Below are positions 1 to 9,173 of a stretch of DNA of 64,000 nucleotides, piece after piece. The position numbers were made by a program, and so were the translations under genes. The notes beneath the pieces are model-generated. The model saw only the letters and a list, made by a program, of their open reading frames with translations. It was not told the origin of the DNA and made no database searches. The stretch spans positions 1 to 64,000 of the forward strand of contig JAJFJT010000027.1 in NCBI GenBank assembly GCA_021773795.1. Direction: 5' to 3'. The stretch is from Gammaproteobacteria bacterium (GTDB lineage: Bacteria; Pseudomonadota; Gammaproteobacteria; HK1). Numbering within the stretch: position 1 is the stretch's first letter; each line of letters begins with the position of its first letter.

Positions 1-227
1 CAAACGGGGTCAGTTCTCGCATTGTTGCATCCTTTCGTTATTACATCCCTTAAGTGAATTCACTCCATTTGCATAAAAGACCAGCCGATGGTGGAACTTG
101 CGGAAACGAGTAGCTGAGTAGGGATTGAGAAACAGGTCCAAAATGATAGCCTCCTTGAATATTCAATTTTCCATGACCCAGGGCAGATTGCCGTATGACG
201 GCTTCGACCCAGGATCTGAACCCGATC
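1..227. other. Left-edge non-coding stretch
   Basis: No convincing gene. On the minus strand an ATG at 22 follows a purine-rich AAAGGA and could begin a gene leaving the window, but only seven codons are visible. Positions 5-32 carry one copy of the dispersed GGGTCAGTTCTCGC-type motif described in the findings. I looked for RNase P RNA, which lies next to rsmI in some gammaproteobacteria, and did not recognise it. Confidence 0.3.
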
Positions 228-1073
228 TCACTCCACACGCTCCTGCAGGCCCAGTGCCAAACGGTATACTTTATTACGCTTCTCCTTGCAAAGCCGGGCA
301 GCCAAGTCTACCGCCCGGCTGAGCGGTAATTCCTCCAGCAACAGTTGCAGGGTTTCCACTACCGCCTCATCGCCAGCCGCCGCCTCTACCGGCGCACCCG
401 CCACCACGATGACAAATTCCCCTCGCTGCTGTTCCGAGGCCTCCCGCAACCACTCGCAAAGCGCCTGCAGCTTGCCATGGCGCAGGGTTTCATAGGCCTT
501 GGTCAACTCCCGCGTTACCGTGGCCAGGCGTTCAGGGCCAAAGACTTTTGCCAACGCCTCCAGGGTGTCCAGCGCCCGGTGCGGGGCCTCGTAGAAAACC
601 AGGGTGCGAGTCTCATGGGAAAGTTGTTGCAGCCTTGTTTCGCGTGCCTGGGACCGGGACGGCAGAAAACCCTCAAAAACAAACCGATCGGTGGGCAGGC
701 CGGCGACCGAGAGGGCGCAAATCACCGCGCTGGCCCCCGGTATCGGCACTATACGTTCACCCTGCCGGGTGAGTTCCCGCACCAATAAAAAGCCTGGATC
801 GCTAATTAATGGCGTGCCTGCATCAGAGATCAATGCCAGCTGTTCACCCACCTGCAAACGCCGGATGAGTTTATCCACGAGGGCAGGCTCATTATGTTCG
901 TGCAAGGCCAACAGGGGGGTACGAATTCCGTAGTGGCGCAATAGTCGCCCACTACGTCGGGTATCCTCGGCAAGCACCAGATCCACCTCGGCCAGTGTAT
1001 CCAGGGCACGCTGAGTGATATCCCCCAGATTGCCGATAGGGGTCGATACGATATAAAGGGCTCCCGCTGTCAT
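228..1073 (-). CDS. rsmI: 16S rRNA (cytidine(1402)-2'-O)-methyltransferase
   Basis: SAM-dependent methyltransferase that 2'-O-methylates C1402 in the 16S rRNA decoding centre. The product is 281 residues, the usual length. The tetrapyrrole-methylase fold is shown by STPIGNLGD near residue 10, AEDTRRSGRLLRHYG after it, and the SAM-loop motif SDAGTPLISDPG in the first third. A GTG two codons upstream is possible, but the ATG at 1073 gives the family N-terminus. It diverges from lpoA, a common gammaproteobacterial arrangement, with only about 35 bp between the chosen starts, so the promoters must overlap the opposing genes. Confidence 0.95.
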   Translation of the reverse strand: MTAGALYIVSTPIGNLGDITQRALDTLAEVDLVLAEDTRRSGRLLRHYGIRTPLLALHEHNEPALVDKLIRRLQVGEQLALISDAGTPLISDPGFLLVRELTRQGERIVPIPGASAVICALSVAGLPTDRFVFEGFLPSRSQARETRLQQLSHETRTLVFYEAPHRALDTLEALAKVFGPERLATVTRELTKAYETLRHGKLQALCEWLREASEQQRGEFVIVVAGAPVEAAAGDEAVVETLQLLLEELPLSRAVDLAARLCKEKRNKVYRLALGLQERVE

Positions 1074-1108
1074 TGACACACTATAGACTGCAACAGATAC
1101 TCGCCGCG

Positions 1109-3013
1109 ATGCTTTATTTCCCCTCTGGCGTGCGCCATCACCTGCCGTTTGTTCCTCTGCTCCTGCTACTGTTACTCAGTGGCTGTGCCGAGCTGCCCTC
1201 ACAGAGGGTACCGGAAAGCGAAGCATCCATTGGCGACGATTACAGCGCACGAACACTCTATGCCGAGGGTGCTTATGCTCGCGCCGCCAAAGCCTGGCTA
1301 CGCCTGGCTGAATCAACACCTGGGCCGACCGGCAACCCTCATCGTCTCGCTGCTGCCGAGGCCTGGCTAGCGGCAGAGAATCTAGCCGGAGCCGAGGGCA
1401 TTGTGCTGGAAATGGATCACCATAGCCTCTCTCGCAGCCAACGGGCCCGCCACCAGATTCTGTCTGCCCGCATCGCTCTCGCTCGCCATCACGCCGAGCA
1501 AGTGCTGCGCCTGTTGAATCCAGAACAGCCCCTCAGCCAGGAACCTTCATACCGGGCATGGTTTCATCGTCTCCGTGCCAATGCCTATGCCGGCACCGGC
1601 AATCACCTGGAAGTTGCTCGTGAGCGGGTGGCGCTGGCGGAATTTCTCCTCAGCCCCGAGGAACGCCGCGAGAATCGGCGCACCCTCTGGGATGCACTTT
1701 CGCGGCTGACGGCCACTGCCCTGCAGTATGCCCAACTGCCACCACCAGATCCCCTGGGTGGCTGGATAGCCCTGGCGAGCATTAACAAGCGCTATGTTGG
1801 TGAGCCGCAAAATTTTGTACAGGCGCTCACCGCATGGGCCAGTGCCTGGCCGGAACACGGTGCCCATCTGGAACTCATCCCTGAGCTTAACCGTGCCAGT
1901 GAAGTGGCGGTTATCTCACGACAGCATGTTGCCCTGCTGTTGCCGCTCACCGGCCCCTTTGCCACCGCAGCGGCGGCAGTACGAGAGGGTTTTTTGAGTG
2001 CTTGGTACGAGGAAACATTCGAGGCCAGACCTGTCATCAGTCTCTACGATACCCACGATAAAGCATTGCCCACGCTCTATGCAGAGGCAAAGGCTGCCGG
2101 GGCTGATTTTGTGGTCGGTCCACTGCGCCGGGAGCGGGTGCAGGAACTGGCAAATTCCCCACCGCTGATGCTGCCAACGCTGGCTCTCAACTATCCCGCT
2201 GCCGGGGGAAAAATGAGTGATGAAGGTGTGTTAGCACCTACCCCTGAAAAACTCTATCTTTTTTCTCTGTCCCCGGAGGATGAAGCCAGGCAGGTGGCTG
2301 AACGCGCCTGGTTTGATGGCCACGGGCGCGCCGCGATCCTGGTGCCCTCCGGCGATTGGGGAAGCCGTGTACATGCCAGCTTCAGTACCGCCTGGACCCG
2401 GCTTGGGGGCATCCTCATCGAAACCCAAAGCTACACATCCAGTGCTCACGATATGTCCACACCAGTGGCGCAGCTGCTCAATATAGATGACAGCGAGCGC
2501 CGCCGACGTGCTCTCCAGAAACTGCTGGGATCGGAACTGAAATATGAGACGCGACCACGCGAGGACATTGATTTCGTCTTCCTCGCCGCCTACCCGGCCG
2601 AGGCCCGCCAATTGCGCCCGCAACTCAAGTTTCACCACGCATCGCGCTTGCCGATCTACGCTACCTCCCATAGCTTTAGCGGGATCAGCGACCCGCGCCT
2701 CGACCGGGATTTGGATGGCATCCGCTTTGGTGACATGCCCTGGGTGCTCCAATCCGGAGACTATCCGCTACACCAGCGCCTGCACAGCACTTGGCCAGAT
2801 ACCTTTCCACCCTTATCCCGGCTCTATGCCTTCGGCGTCGACGCCTACCGCATCATCCCCCACCTGGGACGCCTGCAAGCCCAGTCCGGCGCCGAACTGC
2901 CGGGGCTGAGCGGGCGTCTGCGTGTAGGCCCGGACCGGCGCATCCAACGTGCCCTTTCATGGGCTAAATTCGTCCGCGGCCTCCCCCGCGTTCTGGATGA
3001 CGAAGCCCGATGA
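1109..3013 (+). CDS. lpoA: Penicillin-binding protein activator LpoA
   Basis: Outer-membrane lipoprotein that in E. coli reaches through the periplasm to activate PBP1a. A signal peptide with a run of seven leucines ends in the lipobox LLSGC, Cys at about residue 26. An N-terminal TPR-like helical region follows, then a periplasmic-binding-protein-like domain beginning near VALLLPLTGPFATAA. Length is about 634 residues. A TTG start at 1073 would overlap rsmI and lengthen the signal peptide, so the ATG is preferred, although no strong ribosome-binding site is visible. yraN starts in an ATGA overlap. Confidence 0.9.
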   Translation: MLYFPSGVRHHLPFVPLLLLLLLSGCAELPSQRVPESEASIGDDYSARTLYAEGAYARAAKAWLRLAESTPGPTGNPHRLAAAEAWLAAENLAGAEGIVLEMDHHSLSRSQRARHQILSARIALARHHAEQVLRLLNPEQPLSQEPSYRAWFHRLRANAYAGTGNHLEVARERVALAEFLLSPEERRENRRTLWDALSRLTATALQYAQLPPPDPLGGWIALASINKRYVGEPQNFVQALTAWASAWPEHGAHLELIPELNRASEVAVISRQHVALLLPLTGPFATAAAAVREGFLSAWYEETFEARPVISLYDTHDKALPTLYAEAKAAGADFVVGPLRRERVQELANSPPLMLPTLALNYPAAGGKMSDEGVLAPTPEKLYLFSLSPEDEARQVAERAWFDGHGRAAILVPSGDWGSRVHASFSTAWTRLGGILIETQSYTSSAHDMSTPVAQLLNIDDSERRRRALQKLLGSELKYETRPREDIDFVFLAAYPAEARQLRPQLKFHHASRLPIYATSHSFSGISDPRLDRDLDGIRFGDMPWVLQSGDYPLHQRLHSTWPDTFPPLSRLYAFGVDAYRIIPHLGRLQAQSGAELPGLSGRLRVGPDRRIQRALSWAKFVRGLPRVLDDEAR

Positions 3014-3372
3014 GCACCGCGGCAGAACGTGGTGCCGAAGCGGAAAACCTGGCCCTGGCCTTTCTTGATAAACAAGGGCTAATTCTACTGGAACGCAATT
3101 TCCACTGTCGTCTGGGGGAGATCGATCTTGTGATGAAAGACCAGGAAAGTCTGGTCTTTGTTGAAGTACGCTATCGCCGCCACAGCGGCTTTGGCAGCGG
3201 AGCGGCCAGTGTGGATTACCGCAAGCAACAGAAACTTGCTGCTACCGCAGCCTATTTCCTCCGTGGCCAGGAAGCATTGGCACCGCCACCTTGCCGCTTT
3301 GATGTCGTATCCGTTTCCGGCCTGCTAGAGCACGCCGAAATCGACTGGATCACTAATGCCTTTGAGGCCTAA
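3010..3372 (+). CDS. yraN: YraN family (UPF0102) nuclease-fold protein
   Basis: Small soluble protein of 120 residues with the YraN layout: N-terminal AAERGAEAENLALAFL, then LGEIDLVMKD and LVFVEVRYR, which supply the acidic and Lys/Arg positions of a Holliday-junction-resolvase-like PD-(D/E)xK fold. The cellular role is not firmly established. It overlaps the lpoA stop codon by four bases (ATGA), so translation is probably coupled. In E. coli diaA lies between yraN and dolP; here dolP follows directly. Confidence 0.92.
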   Translation: MSTAAERGAEAENLALAFLDKQGLILLERNFHCRLGEIDLVMKDQESLVFVEVRYRRHSGFGSGAASVDYRKQQKLAATAAYFLRGQEALAPPPCRFDVVSVSGLLEHAEIDWITNAFEA

Positions 3373-3399
3373 AGACGAGAAATGAAGGAGAACGAACTC

Positions 3400-3975
3400 A
3401 TGAGAAATATTCTATACATCGCTATTTTGGGCATTCTGAGCTGGCAATTACAGGGCTGTGCCGCGGGCGCCGCCGGTGCCGCTGGTGGCGGCACAACGGT
3501 AGTCATTGACCGGCGTACCACCGGCACTTTGGTGGATGATCAACTGATCGAATTCAAGGCTATCGATGCCTTTCACGGCGACAAGACACTCTGGCAACGG
3601 AGCCATATCAATGTAACCAGCTACAACAACATCGTGCTGCTAAGCGGTGAAATTCCAGAGGAAAGCCTTAAGGGCCGAGCCGTAGCCCTCGTGCGGAGTA
3701 TCGAGAAGGTTCGTCAGGTTCACGATGAAACAGCCCTTGCGGCCCCCAGCTCCCTGCTTGCCCGCTCCAGCGATACCTGGATTACCAGCAAGCTGAAAAC
3801 CAGCCTGATCCATGCCAAAGCGGTGACGGCCATCCGCGTAAAGGTCGTCACTGAACGGGGCATTGTCTATCTCCTCGGCCTGGTCAGCCACGCCGAAGCC
3901 AAGACAGCAACGGAGCTGGCTCGGCAAATCTCGGGGGTACAACGGGTAGTCAAACTATTCGAGTACCGCGACTAA
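3400..3975 (+). CDS. dolP: BON-domain outer-membrane lipoprotein (DolP/YraP-like)
   Basis: Lipoprotein of 191 residues with signal peptide and lipobox LQGC (Cys 20), followed by two BON domains (about 45-110 and 120-190). DolP supports outer-membrane integrity and BAM function in E. coli. The first in-frame ATG at 3382 is rejected because AAGGAG at 3385-3390 is a good Shine-Dalgarno for the ATG at 3400. It ends the lpoA-yraN-dolP operon; diaA is absent from this position. Confidence 0.88.
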   Translation: MRNILYIAILGILSWQLQGCAAGAAGAAGGGTTVVIDRRTTGTLVDDQLIEFKAIDAFHGDKTLWQRSHINVTSYNNIVLLSGEIPEESLKGRAVALVRSIEKVRQVHDETALAAPSSLLARSSDTWITSKLKTSLIHAKAVTAIRVKVVTERGIVYLLGLVSHAEAKTATELARQISGVQRVVKLFEYRD

Positions 3976-4084
3976 CTCCAAGGATGGAGTATATGCCATA
4001 CACCTGTCGGGAACAGGTGCGGCGAAACTCCAGGGATGGGATGTCCGTCGGGAACGGATGCGGCGAAATCCCAAGGATATCCTC
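3976..4084 (+). repeat. Tandem hairpin repeat, about two and a half units
   Basis: Two consecutive units share CTCCARGGATGG, a small hairpin around GTCGGGAAC, and TGCGGCGAA; a third unit is cut off after CCCAAGGAT. In unit 1 ACCTGT pairs with ACAGGT; in unit 2 CCGT pairs with ACGG. Flanking GGAGT/ACTCC and GGGAT/ATCCC can close each unit into a longer stem. It fills the gap between the convergent dolP and macrodomain genes. Confidence 0.7.
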
Positions 4085-4576
4085 TCAGGCCATTGCCTGC
4101 CGATAAAGCTCCGTATCTCCCTCACTAAAACAGCAGGCGGTAATTGATCGAAACCGGGCCTGATATTTATTCATCACAGCACCGGCTATGGCCGCGGCTA
4201 ATGCTTTTGGATAACCATACACACCGGTACTAATGGCAGGAAAGGCAATGGTTTCTGCACTGTTTTCCAAGGCCAGCTCAAGGCTGTTGCGATAGCAGTT
4301 TTCCAGCAGCTCAGCCTCGCCTTGCTGCCCGCCGTGCCATACAGGTCCTACCGTATGGATCACCCAACGTGCGGGAAGTTTGAAAGCCGGCGTGATTTTG
4401 GCTTCACCGGTAGCGCAGCCGTGCAGAGCCCGACAGGCCTTGAGTAACTCCGGCCCCGCAGCCCGATGAATCGCCCCGTCCACACCACCGCCACCCAACA
4501 GCGAGCTATTGGCCGCATTGACGATGGCATCCACACGCAGAGTCGTAATATCGGCAACCAGAACTTCAATCATCAT
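4085..4576 (-). CDS. Macrodomain protein, ADP-ribose binding or deacetylase
   Basis: Single macrodomain of 163 residues, similar to YmdB/Af1521-type O-acetyl-ADP-ribose deacetylases. Visible motifs are [20 protein letters not shown] (adenine and ribose binding with the glycine loop), VIHTVGPVW, and [13 protein letters not shown] (phosphate-binding loop). Start at MMIEV; the second Met is equally possible. It stands alone, convergent with dolP and downstream of sspB. Substrate (acetyl-ADP-ribose or ADP-ribosylated protein) cannot be read from sequence. Confidence 0.88.
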   Translation of the reverse strand: MMIEVLVADITTLRVDAIVNAANSSLLGGGGVDGAIHRAAGPELLKACRALHGCATGEAKITPAFKLPARWVIHTVGPVWHGGQQGEAELLENCYRNSLELALENSAETIAFPAISTGVYGYPKALAAAIAGAVMNKYQARFRSITACCFSEGDTELYRQAMA

Positions 4577-4675
4577 GCTTCTCCGCGGAACTCATACCGT
4601 GAGAGAACCTAACATTAGAACAGAAGGCGGGATAGTAGCGGGGAGCCGCGAAAATACAGCGGACTACGAAGAAGG

Positions 4676-5065
4676 TTATTTCACCACTCGAAGATGCGAT
4701 GGGGCAACGCGCTTATCGGGCTGCGGAGTCTCGGGAGGCGGCTCATCATCGTTGAAATCCTCTTCCTTGAATTCCAGCCCACGACCGTTTTCCCGGGCGT
4801 AGATAGCAAGTACCGCACGCATGGGGATATCGATGGGATAGGGCTTGCCACCAAAGCGAGCGCGGAAACACACGCCCTCATTGGACAATTGCAGTCCCTC
4901 GGTAGCACCGGTGGAAACATTGAGAACGATCTTGCCATCGACCGCATAACCGGGCGGGATACGTACCCCCTCCACTTCGGCATCAACGATGAGCTGTGGA
5001 GTCAGTCCGTTGTCCAGGATCCACTCGTGAATTGCCCTAAGAAGATAGGGTCGATTGGGAGTCAT
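4676..5065 (-). CDS. sspB: ClpXP protease specificity-enhancing factor SspB
   Basis: Adaptor that binds ssrA-tagged proteins and delivers them to ClpXP. The product is 129 residues: a conserved N-terminal domain starting TPNRPYLLRAIHEWILDNG, with VNVSTGAT-like core as LNVSTGATEGLQL, an acidic proline-rich linker, and the short C-terminal tail RVAPSHLRVVK that matches the ClpX-binding tail. A GTG nine codons upstream is open, but the ATG matches the family start. It follows sspA by 36 bp on the same strand. Confidence 0.93.
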   Translation of the reverse strand: MTPNRPYLLRAIHEWILDNGLTPQLIVDAEVEGVRIPPGYAVDGKIVLNVSTGATEGLQLSNEGVCFRARFGGKPYPIDIPMRAVLAIYARENGRGLEFKEEDFNDDEPPPETPQPDKRVAPSHLRVVK

Positions 5066-5101
5066 ATAGGCCAACCGAGGGCGGGTGAGCACAACTTCAG
5101 A

Positions 5102-5749
5102 CTAATCGAGCTCCAGCCCGTATTCCTCACGCATCTCCGCCTCATCAATACTCACGCTGCTGCGAAAAGCCGGACGCTCGAACAAACGCTCTGCGTACTC
5201 AAGCACGGAATCGGCCTCCGCCGGCAGGCTGACGCCAAGGTGTGGCAAACGCCACAGTACCGGGCCAAGCAAACAATCCACCAGGGAATAATCCTCACTC
5301 ATGAAGTAAGGGGTCTGACTGAAGATCGGGGCAATCGCCGTGAGCTGATCACGCAACTCCTTGCGCAAGGCCGTCGCTTCCTTGTCTTTCGCTCCTTCCA
5401 GAGCCAGCGCAAGATCACAAATATCCCGCTGAATTCGATAACGATAGAGCCGATTGCGTGCCCGCGTCACCGGGTCTACCGGCATCAACGGGGGATGAGG
5501 AAAACGCTCATCCAGATACTCCATGATGATCTGGGGTTCGTACAGCACCAGCTCCCGATCCACCAACGTGAGCACCGCGTTGTAGGGATTCAAATCCAGC
5601 AGATCTTCCGGCCGTTCATCACCTTCGACCTGGTGAATCTCCACCTTGATAGCCTTTTCGGCGAGAACGAAACGTACCGCATGGCTCGATGCCCCAATGG
5701 GGTCCGAGTACAGGGTCATCATGGAACGACGATTAGCCAAGAGGGCCAT
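5102..5749 (-). CDS. sspA: Stringent starvation protein A
   Basis: RNA-polymerase-associated, GST-fold protein of 215 residues. The thioredoxin-like N-terminal half (MMTLYSDPIGASSHAVRFVL) lacks the catalytic Cys/Ser motif of true GSTs, and the helical C-terminal half follows. The open frame runs 59 codons further upstream into petC, but the ATG at 5749 has AAGG six bases upstream and matches the family. The petABC-sspAB order is common in beta- and gammaproteobacteria. Confidence 0.94.
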   Translation of the reverse strand: MALLANRRSMMTLYSDPIGASSHAVRFVLAEKAIKVEIHQVEGDERPEDLLDLNPYNAVLTLVDRELVLYEPQIIMEYLDERFPHPPLMPVDPVTRARNRLYRYRIQRDICDLALALEGAKDKEATALRKELRDQLTAIAPIFSQTPYFMSEDYSLVDCLLGPVLWRLPHLGVSLPAEADSVLEYAERLFERPAFRSSVSIDEAEMREEYGLELD

Positions 5750-5810
5750 AAAAAACCTTAGAGCAATACAAACAGGGTAAGAAAGCTTCTGTTTCGAACT
5801 GGAAATTAAA

Positions 5811-6554
5811 CTAATGCAGATCTTTCCAGTATTCCTTGTACAGAAGACGCGTGAGCAAAAAGAAGCCCGCCAGGAACAACAATACCCAGAAACCGATTCC
5901 GTAGCGCACCAGCTTCGCCGGCTCACCTACGTAGACCAGAAAATTGGTCAGGTCCCGCATGGCACGACGGTACTCATCCGCACTCAGGGTGCCAGGCTCC
6001 TTCAACTCCAGACGCTCGATATGCTTGTTACCGTGGGCATCCTCTGCATACACGGGAACCTGCCGCCCCTGAAGCTTCCACAGCACATGGGGCATGCCCA
6101 CATCCTTGAAAACCAGATTATTAACGCCAAAGGGACGCGAAGGATTGGAGTCCTCATAGAAAGAGAGGAAGTAGGTGTATAACCAGTTCGCACCACGGGA
6201 GCGGGCAATAACCGAAAGATCGGGCGGCGCCACGCCAAACCAGCGCGCTCCGTCCTCAATGGACATGGCCACCTTCATCACTTCACCACTTTTTTCGCTG
6301 GCAAACATCAGATGCTCTTGCAGCAGTTCTTCACTGATGCCGAGATCACGGCCCACGCGGTTATAGCGCATGAAATGGGCGCTGTGACAGCTAAGGCAAT
6401 AGTTGACAAAAAGCTTCGCCCCACGCTGCAAGGATGCGGTGTCCGAGAGGTCCACGTGGGCATTCTGGAGTGGTACCCCCCCGCCCGACGCAAGCACCGT
6501 TCCACTGCCAGCAAGTAGCAGAATCAGACTAGCGATACCGAGGAAATTTTTCAT
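5811..6554 (-). CDS. petC: Cytochrome c1 of the bc1 complex
   Basis: Haem subunit of ubiquinol:cytochrome c oxidoreductase, 247 residues. It has a signal peptide, haem-c motif CLSCH (residues 53-57), the loop GVAPPDLSVIARSRG, and one C-terminal membrane anchor (GFWVLLFLAGFFLLTRLLY). The ATG at 6554 overlaps the cytochrome b stop codon as ATGA, favouring it over a GTG two codons upstream. Last gene of petABC. Confidence 0.96.
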   Translation of the reverse strand: MKNFLGIASLILLLAGSGTVLASGGGVPLQNAHVDLSDTASLQRGAKLFVNYCLSCHSAHFMRYNRVGRDLGISEELLQEHLMFASEKSGEVMKVAMSIEDGARWFGVAPPDLSVIARSRGANWLYTYFLSFYEDSNPSRPFGVNNLVFKDVGMPHVLWKLQGRQVPVYAEDAHGNKHIERLELKEPGTLSADEYRRAMRDLTNFLVYVGEPAKLVRYGIGFWVLLFLAGFFLLTRLLYKEYWKDLH

Positions 6555-7951
6555 TTCCACACCACCCTTTCCGGCACCGGCCGGGACTCATTGAGACGGG
6601 TAAACGCCGGCCCCAGCAGAAACACTGCCAGGTAGGCCAGCGGTAGCAATGCACTACCCATGATCAGCGAACTCTTGACCGGGTCGAAGCGCAAGAAGTC
6701 GATGACCACCAGCGCGCCAGCCAGCACCACAAACCAGCTGATATAGGCACCGGCCCCACGATCTTCACGACTGTAGATGGCCAGGATCAGGAAGAAGGTG
6801 AAATACAGCTCCGCCAAGCGAAAGCCCGTCTCGGTGAACACCATCGTGGCCGGCTGAGTACCCAGATAACCCAGGATAACGAAGCACAGGATAAACACCG
6901 TGATGAGCCAGAAAAACAGCGGGCTCCTATAGCGAATGGACTTCACCGGATGACGATCGATCCACGGCAGCAGGAACAGGCAACCAATGGAACCGCCCAT
7001 AGCCATTACCCCAAGCAGCTTGTCTGGAATGGCCCGCAAAATCGCGTAGAAGGGAGTGAAATACCATACCGGCGCAATGTGCTCCGGGGTCTTCAGCGGG
7101 TTAGCCGGCACAAAGTTGGCGTGCTCCAGGAACCAGCCCCCCATCTCGGGCACAAAGAACACCACGAAGGCAAAGAAGAACAGGAAGGCAACGACTCCCA
7201 TGATATCCTTTACGGTGTAATAGGGATGGAAGGGAATACCGTCCTTGGGAATGCCATCACTACCCTTCACCTTCTTGATTTCCACCCCGTCCGGGTTGTT
7301 GGAACCCACCTCATGCAGCGCCATCACATGAGCCGCCACCAGCCCCACCAGCACCAGCGGCAGGGCAATTACATGGAGTGAGAAAAAGCGGTTAAGGGTG
7401 GCATCGGAAACCACATAGTCACCACGAATCCACAGCGACAAGGCCTCACCAATACCGAAAGGCAGGGCCCCAAATAACGAAATGATGACCTGCGCGCCCC
7501 AGAAGGACATCTGTCCCCAGGGCAAGAGATAGCCCATAAAGGCCTCAGCCATCAGCAGCATGTAGATGAGCATGCCAAACAGCCAGATCAATTCCCGCGG
7601 CTGCTTGAAAGAGCCGTAGACCAGCCCCCTGAACATGTGCAGATAAACCACCACGAAAAAGGCCGAAGCACCAGTGGAATGCAGGTAGCGAATGAGCCAG
7701 CCCCAGTCCACATCGCGCATGATGTATTCCACCGAGGCAAAGGCACGCTCGGCATCTGGCTTGTAATGCATCGTCAGCCAGATTCCGGTGAGCAGCTGCA
7801 TCACCAGCACCAGCAGTGCGAGGGAACCGAAGAAGTACCAGAAGTTAAAATTCCGCGGGGCGTAGTATTTGGCCAGGTGCTCGTTCCACAACTTGGTCAG
7901 CGGGAAACGATCATCCACCCAGCCGAGCAGACATATGAGGATGTTTTTCAT
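6551..7951 (-). CDS. petB: Cytochrome b of the bc1 complex
   Basis: Full-length bacterial-type cytochrome b of 466 residues carrying both haems b and both quinone sites. Haem-ligand histidines fall in RYLHSTGASAFFVVVYLH (helix B) and FSLHVIALPLVLVGLVAAH (helix D). The Qo-site signature reads PVWY rather than the PEWY of alphaproteobacteria and mitochondria; PVWY is typical of beta/gammaproteobacteria. The start overlaps the Rieske stop by one base. Confidence 0.97.
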   Translation of the reverse strand: MKNILICLLGWVDDRFPLTKLWNEHLAKYYAPRNFNFWYFFGSLALLVLVMQLLTGIWLTMHYKPDAERAFASVEYIMRDVDWGWLIRYLHSTGASAFFVVVYLHMFRGLVYGSFKQPRELIWLFGMLIYMLLMAEAFMGYLLPWGQMSFWGAQVIISLFGALPFGIGEALSLWIRGDYVVSDATLNRFFSLHVIALPLVLVGLVAAHVMALHEVGSNNPDGVEIKKVKGSDGIPKDGIPFHPYYTVKDIMGVVAFLFFFAFVVFFVPEMGGWFLEHANFVPANPLKTPEHIAPVWYFTPFYAILRAIPDKLLGVMAMGGSIGCLFLLPWIDRHPVKSIRYRSPLFFWLITVFILCFVILGYLGTQPATMVFTETGFRLAELYFTFFLILAIYSREDRGAGAYISWFVVLAGALVVIDFLRFDPVKSSLIMGSALLPLAYLAVFLLGPAFTRLNESRPVPERVVWK

Positions 7952-8547
7952 CAGGCGGCCCCTTGGTCTACGCCGATCACGATACGGGTATCGCTGAGGA
8001 AACTATGTGGTGGCACCACCAGATTGGTCGGCGCCGGGACACTCTTGTACACCCGCCCCGCAAGGTCGAACGTGGAGCCGTGGCAGGGGCAGAAGAAACC
8101 GCCCGGCCAGTCATCACCCAGGGCATGGGGATCGGAAGATTTGACGTATTGGGGGGAGCAGCCCAGATGGGTGCAGATTCCCACCAGCACCAATATCTCG
8201 GGCTGAATGGAGCGATGTGCGTTCTGCGCATATCCCGGTTGTTGAGCTGCCACCTCGGAATCCGGGTCGCGCAAAAGCTCGGCCTGCTTCTCCAAGGCAC
8301 TCAATGTTTCCGCACCACGACGCAAAACCCATACCGGCTTGCCGCGCCATTTGACCCGGAGCATCTGCCCCTTTTCCAGCTTGCCAAACTCCACCTCTAC
8401 CGGCGCACCGATGGCCTTGGCCCGCTCGCTCGGCTGCCAGGAAGCGACAAACGGCACGGCAACAAAAGCCGCACCCACGCCACCGACCACCGATACCGAG
8501 GAGGTGAGAAACCGGCGTCGCCGCAGATCCACTTCCTTATCACTCAT
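7951..8547 (-). CDS. petA: Rieske iron-sulfur protein of the bc1 complex
   Basis: 198-residue [2Fe-2S] subunit. The N-terminus has a Tat-type signal anchor (RRRRFLTSSVSVVGG) and a membrane segment. Cluster motifs CTHLGC and CPCHGS are intact. The open frame continues about 50 codons upstream, but the chosen ATG follows a GGGAG ribosome-binding site and begins MSDKEVD, typical of the family. First gene of the operon; the 190 bp upstream should hold its promoter, though I could not identify one confidently. Confidence 0.96.
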   Translation of the reverse strand: MSDKEVDLRRRRFLTSSVSVVGGVGAAFVAVPFVASWQPSERAKAIGAPVEVEFGKLEKGQMLRVKWRGKPVWVLRRGAETLSALEKQAELLRDPDSEVAAQQPGYAQNAHRSIQPEILVLVGICTHLGCSPQYVKSSDPHALGDDWPGGFFCPCHGSTFDLAGRVYKSVPAPTNLVVPPHSFLSDTRIVIGVDQGAA

Positions 8548-8738
8548 TGGGGGGGAAACTCCCGGAGATATATCTGAAACCGTATGCAGGCATACCCGTT
8601 GGCGGCCCGCACTTGTCTTAAAATATTGGCCCTTCCAACCACGCATACGGAAAGGCCCCACAAAGCGCGATAGCTTCCTATAACTGGGGTTTGAGGTCAA
8701 GCTTGCAGCAGGGTTTCAGGGGGGCGTAACCAAAGCCA

Positions 8739-9110
8739 TCAATTGTTTTTTGCGCCTTGGTCAATCCAGGTTTTCAAGCGCTCAATCTGAGCCTGATCGA
8801 TGCGACTCTTGCGGTTGTGCGGCATCTTCAGAGAAGCGTCAACGCGGTGCTCCACAAGCATCACCAGAGCACTGGTGAAACTGTCTCCGGGCTTCACCAC
8901 AGGGCCGTAATGGGTGCCCTTCATGAGTCCTTCGTAACTCCCCAGTTCGAGCCCGCTTTTTAGCAAACCCTGACCCGCACCCGTATGGCACTCAATGCAG
9001 TGCATCTTGAGAATGGGCAGCACATCATGACTGTAGCTTAGCGACTGTTCACAGCCCGCGAGCAAGCCTGAGAACAGGAGTAACACAGCGATCTTTAGAT
9101 AGTCTTTCAT
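8739..9110 (-). CDS. Small c-type cytochrome lipoprotein
   Basis: 123-residue predicted lipoprotein: signal peptide with lipobox LLAGC (Cys 20), then one haem-c motif CIECH (residues 38-42) within HDVLPILKMHCIECHTGAG. This resembles 'Planctomycete-type' cytochrome c domains, and a Met in ASLKMPH could be the distal ligand. The ATG is preceded by GGTGG. It may pass electrons near the bc1 complex, but that is inferred from its position upstream of petABC only. Confidence 0.8.
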   Translation of the reverse strand: MKDYLKIAVLLLFSGLLAGCEQSLSYSHDVLPILKMHCIECHTGAGQGLLKSGLELGSYEGLMKGTHYGPVVKPGDSFTSALVMLVEHRVDASLKMPHNRKSRIDQAQIERLKTWIDQGAKNN

Positions 9111-9173
9111 CGCATCCACCCCTGCATTCAAGTGTAGCAAAGGAGAGCGAAATTGCTGGGCCCAGCTAGCCGA

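Noticed and set aside
50-238. 62-codon frame at the left edge and possible rnpB
   Set aside because: No ribosome-binding site or family for the frame, and the conserved RNase P RNA core could not be found.
3976-4084. Possible CRISPR array
   Set aside because: Only two and a half units, repeats vary within stems, and the spacing sequence is part of the repeated structure; no cas genes in the window.
4694-5761. 355-codon plus-strand frame opposite sspB and sspA
   Set aside because: Antisense to two conserved genes and to their normal operon order; no motif recognised.
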